Source: Burkholderia contaminans
Lineage (GTDB): Bacteria; Pseudomonadota; Gammaproteobacteria; Burkholderiales; Burkholderiaceae
DNA length: 64,000 bases
NCBI RefSeq assembly: GCF_029633825.1
Contig: NZ_CP090643.1
Location: forward strand, 62,001-126,000
Reading direction: 5' to 3'
Each line of letters begins with the position of its first letter. The first letter of the stretch is position 1. Positions 8,694 to 15,786 of the stretch are shown here, piece by piece. The notes below the pieces were generated by a model that was not told the origin of the DNA, did no database searches, and worked only from the letters and a program-made list of their open reading frames with translations. Position numbers and translations under genes: made by a program.

Positions 8694-8802
8694 AGCAATT
8701 TTATTCGGGTCTAGGGGGCAAAATTTCTACCTCCTTTGTCGTAATGAGTTTTGAGGGCGCGAGATTGCGCCACCCGAACCACACCTAGACCAGGTACAAC
8801 GC

Positions 8803-9273
8803 ATGATCACGGACGCCTTTCAGGTTCCGCACCACGAACAATCGGCCCGCCTCTCCGCACTCGCGCTCAACCTCACGCTTACCCCCTGTATTGGCGAGCA
8901 GGAGATGGTCGAGCGTGCACGTGTTGTCCTGGTGATGATGAGCGAGCAACAACTCGACCCGATTGAGGTCAGCCTTCAGCTTAGACAAGCGGTCGCCGAG
9001 CATAAGGGGGGCCGGCTGCCGGCTCATCCAGATACTCCGGTACTCGGTGAGGTCATGCAGCGGTCCTCGTGGCGTCTCGCGACGCAGGGAGCACAAGGTG
9101 CGCACCTCCGCTCGATGCATACAACCCAAACCGAGATCTGGCTGCGAGGAGAGACTGGAGAAGCATTCCCGGTGCTGTGCCAAGTATTCGCGGCAGACCG
9201 GGCGCGAATTGATCGGTTTCTCAACGCAGCGAGCACATTTCGCTGGGAACCGACTCTTCGCGAGGCCGCATGA
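8803..9273 (+). CDS. Hypothetical protein
   Basis: A 156-residue soluble protein starting at MITDAFQVPHHEQ, with a CAGG ribosome-binding site. It is helical in the first half and alpha/beta after that. Its stop overlaps the start of the next gene by four bases (ATGA), indicating translational coupling to the secreted protein. Confidence 0.6.
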   Translation: MITDAFQVPHHEQSARLSALALNLTLTPCIGEQEMVERARVVLVMMSEQQLDPIEVSLQLRQAVAEHKGGRLPAHPDTPVLGEVMQRSSWRLATQGAQGAHLRSMHTTQTEIWLRGETGEAFPVLCQVFAADRARIDRFLNAASTFRWEPTLREAA

Positions 9274-9725
9274 AAAGGCTCGTCCTCGCCTGCTCCTCCG
9301 CGATGTCGATATTCATCCTGCCGCCGGCACATGCTACACCGCAAGATGACGAATCCGCAGTACGTCAACGTGTACTTGCGTATGTCACCAAAGTTTATGG
9401 CAACGGGACTTCACTCGCAGCGGCCGCAACAACCTTCGCTCAGGCTGCGGGGGAGTTATGGTTGGCGACCGCGCGGACTCAGCGCTACGATCAATCAATG
9501 ACCGTGCGAGCGGGTATCGCGGAGATCTGCTTCCGCGGCCTCCTGGTCTATTCGGGGGTCACCGACGCAGATGCAGCGATCGCCGAACTGGAACACACTA
9601 TCGCGTCGAGTCCGGGCCTCTATGCCGGAGAACTCTACGCAGTGGCGTTCGCCCAGCAGAATCCCCTGCACTTGGCGATGTCACCTTCTCAAGCGTGCGA
9701 TCAATCGGGTGTTGCGATTCCGTAG
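9270..9725 (+). CDS. Secreted or periplasmic hypothetical protein
   Basis: A 151-residue protein with a classical signal peptide (MKRLVLACSSAMSIFILPPAHA, cleavage likely after AHA). The mature part is mainly helical with two cysteines (EICFRG, SQACDQ) that could form a disulfide. It is coupled to the upstream gene by an ATGA overlap. The DsbA-like enzyme at 3987 could act on such a protein (inference). Confidence 0.6.
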   Translation: MKRLVLACSSAMSIFILPPAHATPQDDESAVRQRVLAYVTKVYGNGTSLAAAATTFAQAAGELWLATARTQRYDQSMTVRAGIAEICFRGLLVYSGVTDADAAIAELEHTIASSPGLYAGELYAVAFAQQNPLHLAMSPSQACDQSGVAIP

Positions 9726-9892
9726 GTTCGGCCGGCGTCGAGTCATTCGTTAAGCCGGCTTCTGGAATCTGGACTCGGGAGGTGTGTTTGGGAGACAAAA
9801 CGGCCTATGCAGAGCGATCAGCTGGCTCGGTAACCGCGCGAGTGCGCAGCGCGTAGAGCCGGCCGATCGATGGCAGCGTTCGGAACGCGACG

Positions 9893-10573
9893 TCAGGCAG
9901 GGACAAGAAATTTGCGCAGCTTTTCGACACCACGATGGTGGAGTGCAGTTGCGCGGCTATCGCCGATGTTCAGTCGCTTTGCGATCTCGCGGTTCGACAG
10001 GTTGTGGTAGTAGCGCAGCACGATGACTTCTCGGTCCCGCTCCGACAGCGACTCAATAGCCTCGAGGAGGCGTTGAACCGTTTGCTCGACGATCAGCGAA
10101 TCAAGGACGCTGTCTGTAAAGCACGCGATTTCCGATTCTTCGAGTTCGTGTGTCGTGTAGATGGTCGCCTCGGTGTGCACTCGCAATATCAAGTCGTGCA
10201 CTTGATTGACCGACAGCCCGAGCTCTTGTGCGAGCTCCCGCGCTGTGGCCCTTGCCCCCGTTCTACCAGAGACGACACTGGCGGCCGCGTCGATCCGTTT
10301 CGCGACCACACGCCGGCGAGTGAGAGGATCGTCTGCCCTCATCTCGTCGATCAGGGCGCCGCGAACACGAGCCATCGCTCGCGGGATGAATTCCTCGAGC
10401 GTGAGGTCCTGGTTGTTCTGGGCGTAGTAAATCAGCTCGGTCCATGCCGATTGCATACGGTCGTCGAGGGTCTCGCGAAACCCTCCGCAAACCTGCTTAA
10501 CTAACTTGGGAAGTTTGTCCGCAAATTGGTTGCAAAGCTCCGCCTTGCTCAGATCTGAGACTCGGTGTTCCAT
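9893..10573 (-). CDS. RNA polymerase sigma factor, FliA/WhiG (sigma-28) type
   Basis: A 226-residue group-3 sigma factor, similar in length to FliA. Region 2 holds the FliA hallmark 'RVRGALIDEMRADDPLTR', region 3 'TARELAQELGLSVNQVHDL', and region 4 'LSERDREVIVLRYYHNLSN' with its helix-turn-helix 'REIAKRLNIGDSRATALHHR'. The start is the ATG of MEHRVSDLSK, preceded by AAAGAAGA. No flagellar structural gene or FlgM anti-sigma factor is visible, so it probably serves plasmid genes. I found no classic TAAA-N15-GCCGATAA promoter upstream of cassette genes in the correct orientation. Confidence 0.88.
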   Translation of the reverse strand: MEHRVSDLSKAELCNQFADKLPKLVKQVCGGFRETLDDRMQSAWTELIYYAQNNQDLTLEEFIPRAMARVRGALIDEMRADDPLTRRRVVAKRIDAAASVVSGRTGARATARELAQELGLSVNQVHDLILRVHTEATIYTTHELEESEIACFTDSVLDSLIVEQTVQRLLEAIESLSERDREVIVLRYYHNLSNREIAKRLNIGDSRATALHHRGVEKLRKFLVPA

Positions 10574-11007
10574 TCTTCTTTGGCTCGTCGTGGTCTAACT
10601 GTTGTTCGTCATACACAATGCATCGCCATACGCGGCAGCCGAACTCGGCATGGCTGACGAACCAGTCTGGCAAACACCGGACCACCCTCAGGATCGCTCG
10701 TCAGTTGCAAGCACTCCCACCCCTGTGCGGTCCTCTCCCCGTTTGAGGGACCTGACACGACTTCGTCTGCACGAAGGTGTTTGGAGCACCCACTTATCTT
10801 AACAATTTTTCATTGATTGCAAATGAAAACGCATCCAAAAAAAAGCTGTTATTCGCGCTTAATTTGCGCGAAAAATCTAATCGGAACACCTCACAATCCG
10901 CATTGATCGAAAGCGCAAAATCTTCCGTCAATCAACCCACCTTACAGACCGCCTTCATTTGTTGAGGCGCTCTTGTTTTGCAGTCCAGAAGGGCAAATCG
11001 AGGCACC
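10574..11007. other. AT-rich intergenic region between divergent genes
   Basis: No supported gene. About 10790-10965 is far more AT-rich than the rest of the window and holds an A8 tract and an inverted repeat TTCGCGC/GCGCGAA (10852-10872). It likely contains the promoters of the sigma factor and of 11008, and may bind nucleoid proteins. GCCGAACTCGGCAT at about 10640 loosely resembles the promoter palindrome but lacks a good -10 box. Confidence 0.45.
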
Positions 11008-11184
11008 ATGCGGCGCAAAAGATCGTCCCAAAGAACTGTCCACCATCACCACTACTACGGCGGCCGTCGCCGCACGCGCTTCGGCATTGTCCGAATACTC
11101 ATCGCGTCCGTAGTGCTGTTTTTGGTCTACAAATCTGCTTCCCACCTGCTCCTCGGAGCGAGCTCTCATCTCTCCACCTACTAA
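11008..11184 (+). CDS. Small membrane protein, 58 aa, His-rich N-terminus
   Basis: The protein starts MRRKRSSQRTVHHHHYYGG, then a basic stretch and one membrane helix (IVRILIASVVLFLVYKSA). Its length equals that of the two 58-aa proteins at 4834 and 5316, and it shares the His-cluster-plus-single-helix plan, though sequence similarity is weak. The next gene begins five bases after its stop. Confidence 0.6.
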   Translation: MRRKRSSQRTVHHHHYYGGRRRTRFGIVRILIASVVLFLVYKSASHLLLGASSHLSTY

Positions 11185-11188
11185 TGCC

Positions 11189-11668
11189 ATGGCAAACTGG
11201 AACAGTCTTCCCCTGCGCAAGAACGACGTTACGCGCACAGGGTACGGCCACAAGGAAGGTCGTTTTTCCCCGCTGTCGTGGGCCAGTTTGCTTTTCTGGG
11301 GGATTGTGGCCCGCAGGGCAATGAAACTCGGCCGAAATGTCGTTGTTACGGGAGCCGCTGACTCCGGCGCGAATACTGTTTTATCGTTCGTTTCTGGAAA
11401 AACTTTAGGGCCGGACGCGAAAGGCGCTGCATCGAAGAATTACTCGCCTACGTTTGACGATTTGCAGGGTGATATGGCCCTGAAATTCATTGGCCCGCGC
11501 AGCTTCGATCCGAATGCGTGGCGGACAATCATGGAACATCTCGGTGAAGAGGGCCGACCGTTCGCGATCGCGACGGTGAATCGGCACGGGGAGTGGCTTC
11601 GGCATGAACTGGATCTCTATGCCGCAACCAGCAAGGCGCGCGGGATCTTTTGGCTCACGCTAAAGTAA
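11189..11668 (+). CDS. Hypothetical protein with degenerate P-loop-like motif
   Basis: A 159-residue protein with one hydrophobic helix (~27-40, SPLSWASLLFWGIVARRA) then 'NVVVTGAADSGANTVLSFVSG', which has the beta-loop-helix look of a Walker A motif but lacks the lysine. The C-terminal half is alpha/beta. It is tightly linked to the 58-aa membrane protein, so the two may work together at the membrane. Unknown family. Confidence 0.6.
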   Translation: MANWNSLPLRKNDVTRTGYGHKEGRFSPLSWASLLFWGIVARRAMKLGRNVVVTGAADSGANTVLSFVSGKTLGPDAKGAASKNYSPTFDDLQGDMALKFIGPRSFDPNAWRTIMEHLGEEGRPFAIATVNRHGEWLRHELDLYAATSKARGIFWLTLK

Positions 11669-11806
11669 CTTCGCGCGGTGGCGGGCGCCAGTCCACGATT
11701 CGCTCCTTGGCTGGCTGCGGTTAAACGCCCCGGATGACAGGCCACGTAGGACCGTCGGCCCCACTGACGACAAATAGCGGCCTGCCCTTCCCCAATGCGT
11801 CTGCGT

Positions 11807-12244
11807 CTAGTTTTGAAGGAACTCTTGCGCGGGCGGCATGAGGCGACTTGCCCGCCGCTTTGTGCAGTAGATCTCGGCCGTTGCAGTGAACGCGAGTGAT
11901 GCGACAGCGTTGAACGGGACGTGCCGGATAAGGGCTTCCGTCGCTCCGACAATGAAGTACTTTGCAGGTAGGTTCATCACAAAGCGCTGCGCATAGTCGT
12001 CGCCAACGATCTGCGAGTTTGTCACAAGCAGGATTGCGTGCAGTAAGACGCTCCCGAGGTCGATCAGCGAAATAAGAGCGAATACAACCGTCGACGCGAC
12101 GAGTATCTGGCAGATGAACCCGAGGATGCGCAGCTTGCCGCGCCCACCGCGGAAGTACACCCGAAGCTCAGAAAGTGCCTTTTTTGACGCTGATGCGGGT
12201 CGCTCGCCGGCGAAGGTCAACGCGCCGGTCAAGTCATTCTTCAT
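11807..12244 (-). CDS. Integral membrane hypothetical protein
   Basis: A 145-residue protein starting at MKNDLTGALTF, with GGAG upstream and a CTCCC stretch that could pair with it. Two hydrophobic segments (~40-75, ILGFICQILVASTVVFALIS and SVLLHAILLVTN) and a weaker one (~115) suggest two or three membrane helices. Unknown family. Confidence 0.6.
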   Translation of the reverse strand: MKNDLTGALTFAGERPASASKKALSELRVYFRGGRGKLRILGFICQILVASTVVFALISLIDLGSVLLHAILLVTNSQIVGDDYAQRFVMNLPAKYFIVGATEALIRHVPFNAVASLAFTATAEIYCTKRRASRLMPPAQEFLQN

Positions 12245-12285
12245 TGAGGATCTCCATTGTTTGTGAGGGAGGTTGTTGAGCTAGT

Positions 12286-12606
12286 TCAGTTCGAGCCAGG
12301 CGACAGCATGTCGTGGACGAATTGAGCCGTTCCGTCAACGATCGAGGCCATAGCGCGATTCATGCGCTGACCGACAATCGACACGAGGCCACCATCGTTC
12401 GTCGGGGTCGATGCCCGGATGGCGGGTTTCCAGGTAAGAGAGGCACTGCAGAGAAGCATCCCATTAGCACCGTAGGTGGCCGCGATCCCTGGAGTGGCGC
12501 ACGGGGCTCCAGGAGCAGCCGAAGGGAGCGACTGTGCACAGGGCACCGTGCAAATCACCATCGCCGTGATGAAGATTGCACCATTGGTCGAGTTAAAAAA
12601 TGACAT
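12286..12606 (-). CDS. Secreted hypothetical protein
   Basis: A 106-residue protein starting at MSFFNSTNGAIF, with GGAG six bases upstream. A signal peptide (IFITAMVICTVPCAQS) is followed by a Pro/Ala-rich mature region with a CATPG motif. The sequence before the start holds a GCCCT...AGGGC hairpin, loosely like the cassette leaders. It lies 41 bp upstream of the membrane protein gene on the same strand. Confidence 0.5.
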   Translation of the reverse strand: MSFFNSTNGAIFITAMVICTVPCAQSLPSAAPGAPCATPGIAATYGANGMLLCSASLTWKPAIRASTPTNDGGLVSIVGQRMNRAMASIVDGTAQFVHDMLSPGSN

Positions 12607-13107
12607 CCGTGACTCCATCGAATTGAACACGCCCTCTCCGAGACAGGGCGCAGCCACGGAATTCTCTTTCGAAACGCAAGTGCATTCGCTTAAAAAGCAC
12701 CCTACCCCCGCACCAACATTCCGCTCGCTCAGCCTGTAATCCCATTCCGTCTGATTTTCGCCTCGCCGCAACGTGGCGCACGTGAATGGAATTTTCCAGT
12801 AATATCCACGGCTTACCGATTCTGAGCCTGTCGCGGTCTGACGCGACCGAAAAAAAAGCCATGCGTCCCGGGGTGGAGGCGCATGGCTGGTCGAAAGTTA
12901 AACCACGGAGCATTACGGAAGGCGCGGATCCAATGCGGGGAGATCCAAGCCTCAGTCGATAGTGCCATCTCGCGTTCGCACGAGGTGGACAAAAGGCTCG
13001 CTGGATCACCTTCCATTTCCAGACTGCGCCCAATGATTCCCCTCGGCTTGCTAATTACCTGTCACCCCATAGCCTTCGGATATCGTCCTCACGTATCCGG
13101 TGTCCGC
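12607..13107. other. Intergenic region with a terminator
   Basis: No supported gene in 500 bp. It includes the leader of 12606 and the minus-strand terminator at 12850-12888. Nothing else recognisable. Confidence 0.4.
12850..12888 (-). terminator. Rho-independent terminator, leftward
   Basis: Reading leftwards, AGCCATGCG...CGCATGGCT forms a perfect 9-bp stem followed by T8. No convincing minus-strand gene lies directly upstream, so the transcript it ends is unclear; the weak minus frame at 13282-13566 is one candidate. Confidence 0.75.
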
Positions 13108-13540
13108 ATGTTCCGAATTTCATTCCTACTGTTCGTCGCCATAAGCCTCTTCGGAGGCCTCTTCCGTATGTCGGTTCAAGATCTCCTGCTTCGCGAGGCG
13201 GTCCACTCGTTCTTACCGTCGACACAACGGCACCGGCAACCGCTCAATGCGGCCAGGCATGGTACTGGCGAGCAGGTGCCTTCAGTCGCTTGTGACGGCG
13301 ACCAGGGTTGCACCGGGGGGAGCCGCAGCCGTCGATATAGAGACGGGCATTCCCCTCGTGTGGACGCCTTCGGCGACAACGGTCCCCTCGATCGTCGCTA
13401 CCCTGATCCGATCTGACCGCAGCACTGTCTTCGATATCTCGCCGGGCAGCCATTCATGTGGCTGCCCGCAGTCATTTCTCGGACAGGCAAACTCCCAGGA
13501 CGACCGTCGTTTGCATTGCACTCCCTCGCCCGTAGCCTGA
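13108..13540 (+). pseudogene. Secreted protein gene with two apparent single-base deletions
   Basis: Frame 1 gives a signal peptide (MFRISFLLFVAISLFGGLF). Restoring one T at the TT of 13162-13163 moves into a frame reading PYVGSRSPASRGGPLVLTVD...CGQAWYWRAGAFSR. Restoring one T at 13290-13291 leads to FVTATRVAPGGAAAVDIETG...FDISPGSHSCGCP. The repaired product is 144 residues. The hairpin GGGCAGCCA...TGGCTGCCC (13444-13467) lies inside the last part, so the true end may be earlier. The opposite strand also has an open frame (13282-13566), so this reconstruction is tentative. Confidence 0.4.
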
Positions 13541-13589
13541 TTAGCACCGGTACAGGTGCCGGTCATTCTATTGAATAGGAATCCTATAT

Positions 13590-14456
13590 ATGGGCGAAAC
13601 TGAACAGTTCTTTCCGCTCTATCAGGCCCGCTTTAGAAGTCACCTTTATGGGCCTGCGAGTCGCGCATTGGCGCGAGAGATTGCATTGCGATCGACTCTC
13701 CCGCGGAAAGCTAATGGATCCTTCGACTGGAGTCGGCTTCCTCCTGCGGCGGCGTCCGGGGAGGCCTTTTCGGCTCAATCACGACGCGGCGCGGTCGCTG
13801 TACTCCAAGGAAGCGACACCGGACTGTGGTTGATGCGTCGAGATAGCATCGATCAAAAGGTAGCAAATCGGGTATGGCGAACCGAGGTGTTTGTCTCGGA
13901 CGATGGCGAATCAGATTTGATTGGTGTTCGCGCAAGTGTCGCGCTTGGTCGCAATATGGTTGCCCCGGTCGAGCATTCCGCGCTGATCGCGGCGCTCGTC
14001 AAGAACTGCGCGTTCATTGACAGCAAGACCCGGGTTCAATCGCGATCGCGGAACGTCACGACAAGTGATGTAACGCCTGTGCTTGACCTGCTCGTGGCCC
14101 CCACGCGAACTCTCCCGGTTCTGCTTCTTAGCCCAACAGTAGGAGGGCGAAGCCAGTCCGACGCGCAAAACATCGCCGACAGGCTGGCTGGCTTTGCCCA
14201 CGTGCTTGTCGTCATGCCGGATGCGCGGGCAGCAGTGATGCAGTTTTTGATCAAGGACCGAGGTGTACGGCTTGACGCGATGACTCTATGTTGGCCCCAT
14301 GCATCGACAGAGCGCGGCGCGAGCGATATGAGTTGGGACGTTGCAACAGTGAAAGGCGCTGGCTTCATCGACTTCCTCGAGTCCGCGGTGATCCGCTCGA
14401 CAGTCGGCACGCAGGACGCGTGGCTCGGGCCGTTGGGAGATCGGCTCCTCCGCTGA
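13590..14456 (+). CDS. Hypothetical protein
   Basis: A 288-residue soluble protein starting at MGETEQFFPLYQ, with AGGAATCC as ribosome-binding site. An imperfect palindrome around 13563-13581 lies just upstream and may be an operator. Residues ~175-215 (LPVLLLSPTVGGRSQSDAQ then ADRLAGFAHVLVV) form an alternating beta-alpha segment. The N-terminal half is beta-rich. No catalytic motif is evident and I do not recognise the family. It lies 94 bp upstream of the disrupted RNase III gene on the same strand. Confidence 0.7.
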   Translation: MGETEQFFPLYQARFRSHLYGPASRALAREIALRSTLPRKANGSFDWSRLPPAAASGEAFSAQSRRGAVAVLQGSDTGLWLMRRDSIDQKVANRVWRTEVFVSDDGESDLIGVRASVALGRNMVAPVEHSALIAALVKNCAFIDSKTRVQSRSRNVTTSDVTPVLDLLVAPTRTLPVLLLSPTVGGRSQSDAQNIADRLAGFAHVLVVMPDARAAVMQFLIKDRGVRLDAMTLCWPHASTERGASDMSWDVATVKGAGFIDFLESAVIRSTVGTQDAWLGPLGDRLLR

Positions 14457-14549
14457 CCACGGGTTTGCCGTCTATTCCAGCCAAATGTTGCGGTGCCCCT
14501 TGCAGGTATTCATGCGGGGCTGGCTTTCGCCGGCCCCTATACTCCGCTC

Positions 14550-15026
14550 ATGAACCCCAATGCCCTCGAACAGCTTCTGGACTATACGTTCAGCAATCGC
14601 TCGCTTTTCGAGCTGGCACTGACCCACCAATCCTTTTCCGAGACTCACAATGAGCGCCTCGAATTCCTTGGGGATTCGATTCTGAGTGGGTCCGTAGCAG
14701 CTCTTCTCTACGAGCGCTTTCCCCGACTCTCGGAAGGTGGGCTTTCCCGCATCCGGTCAAACTTGGTTCGCGAGTCGACTCTCCATGAAATTGCCGTTGC
14801 TTTGAATCTCGGCGCTTGGCTGAAGTTGGGCGAAGCTGAGATCAGCGCTGGTGGCCGCAGCCGTCCGTCGATTCTCGCCGATGCGTTCGAGGCAATACTG
14901 GGTGGCGTTTTCCTCGATGGCGGCTTCCCTCCGGCCGAGCGGCTTGTCCGCAGGATCTATACGCCGGTTCTCGACACGATCGACATCCGGCGCTTTGGAC
15001 CTATACCCGTGGAGTACATAGTTTGA
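14550..15026 (+). pseudogene. rnc: RNase III, 5' fragment (catalytic domain), disrupted by island
   Basis: The frame encodes an RNase III catalytic domain with signature 'NERLEFLGDS' and second acidic motif 'LADAFEAILGG', so all catalytic carboxylates are present. RNase III sequence ends at the CTTTGG of 14993-14998 (...DTIDIRRFG); the last nine residues come from the island. The rest, 'KDPKSRLQEFLQ' plus the dsRNA-binding domain, lies at 24999-25230. Joining the two gives exactly 226 residues, the length of E. coli RNase III. TATACT lies six bases before the ATG and there is no ribosome-binding site, so the mRNA may be leaderless. The truncated domain alone might bind or cut poorly. Confidence 0.88.
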
Positions 15027-15076
15027 GGGCGAAAAGCGTGAAAGCGTTCTGCGGTGGGGTCGCCAAGGACTCTCCG

Positions 15077-15100
15077 TTTCGATGTATGCATACATCGAAA
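15077..15100. promoter_or_regulatory. 24-bp perfect palindrome near the island's left end
   Basis: TTTCGATGTA-TGCA-TACATCGAAA is followed by a partial direct copy (TACATCG). It lies 80 bp inside the island, between convergent rnc and gmtX. It could be a terminator, although there is no T-run, or an accessory recombinase-binding site. Confidence 0.5.
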
Positions 15101-15124
15101 TACATCGTTTCGGTTATCGGCTGT

Positions 15125-15786
15125 TCAGGCTCCGAGGATCTTTCGTATTGCACGCGCGAAGCCGACATCGAACACTGTCCGACCGTGTTCGTTCACGATC
15201 TCGCCATGGCTGCCTTCGTGTAAGCCATGTCTTTCGAGGTAGTCGGCAGAGACCGCCTTCCCCAGCGCTTCACGTTCTGAAGGAGTGAGCTGCGCGTTGT
15301 GGCCGTTTGTCGTTGTTGGCAACGCGATGGCGTCTCCTGACGCGCGCACACCGATTGGGCGTCGATCCACGACGACTTGCGCGTTGGATTTCAGAAGGTT
15401 GACCTCGGCCCGGAGCTTGTCTCGTTCCCCGATGATTGCTTGCATGATGGAGCGGATCGCGGGGTCGTGAATACGCATGAGGTATTCGTGGCTTGCCAGC
15501 GGTTTCGATGGTCGAAGTGTCGGTGGCCCGGCATACGTCGCCCAGGCCGAAATCAGCTCGCGGTAGTCTGCCGATTGCATGTTGTAGAGGACGCGTCCCT
15601 TTAGGACGCCTTCCGCCTCGGCCGGGCGACCAATGGTTGAGAGAGAAAATCGCGCGAGCCTGATTCCTGATGCCTGCGACAAATCTCGTGCAGCGCTTTT
15701 AGCCTAGCAAGCCGATGGGCACGACCACCCTTGGCGAGCAGCGTGCCGAGAAGCACGTTCGGGTGGTCGAATGTCGCGCTGTTCAT
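15125..15786 (-). pseudogene. gmtX: GmtX-like protein of the recombinase trio, frameshifted
   Basis: The start MNSATFDHPNVLLGTLLAKG overlaps the gmtZ stop by four bases (ATGA). The frame breaks at AAAA 15646-15649 (TTTT in the coding strand): one extra T restores 'RDFSLSTIGRPAEAEGVLKG' and a 220-residue protein. That region, followed by 'YRELISAWATYAG', matches what I recall of GmtX, the small third component of gamma-mobile-trio islands. A coiled-coil (MQAIIGERDKLRAEVNLLKS) lies in the middle. The gene is either recently broken or misread at a homopolymer. Confidence 0.7.

Noticed and set aside
10636..10650. GCCGAACTCGGCAT as an eleventh promoter palindrome
   Set aside because: The loop is two bases shorter and no good -10 box precedes it.
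13282..13566. A 94-codon minus-strand frame with several Cys
   Set aside because: No ribosome-binding site; the opposite strand gives a signal-peptide protein when two T losses are repaired. Not excluded: a terminator at 12850 would fit a leftward transcript.
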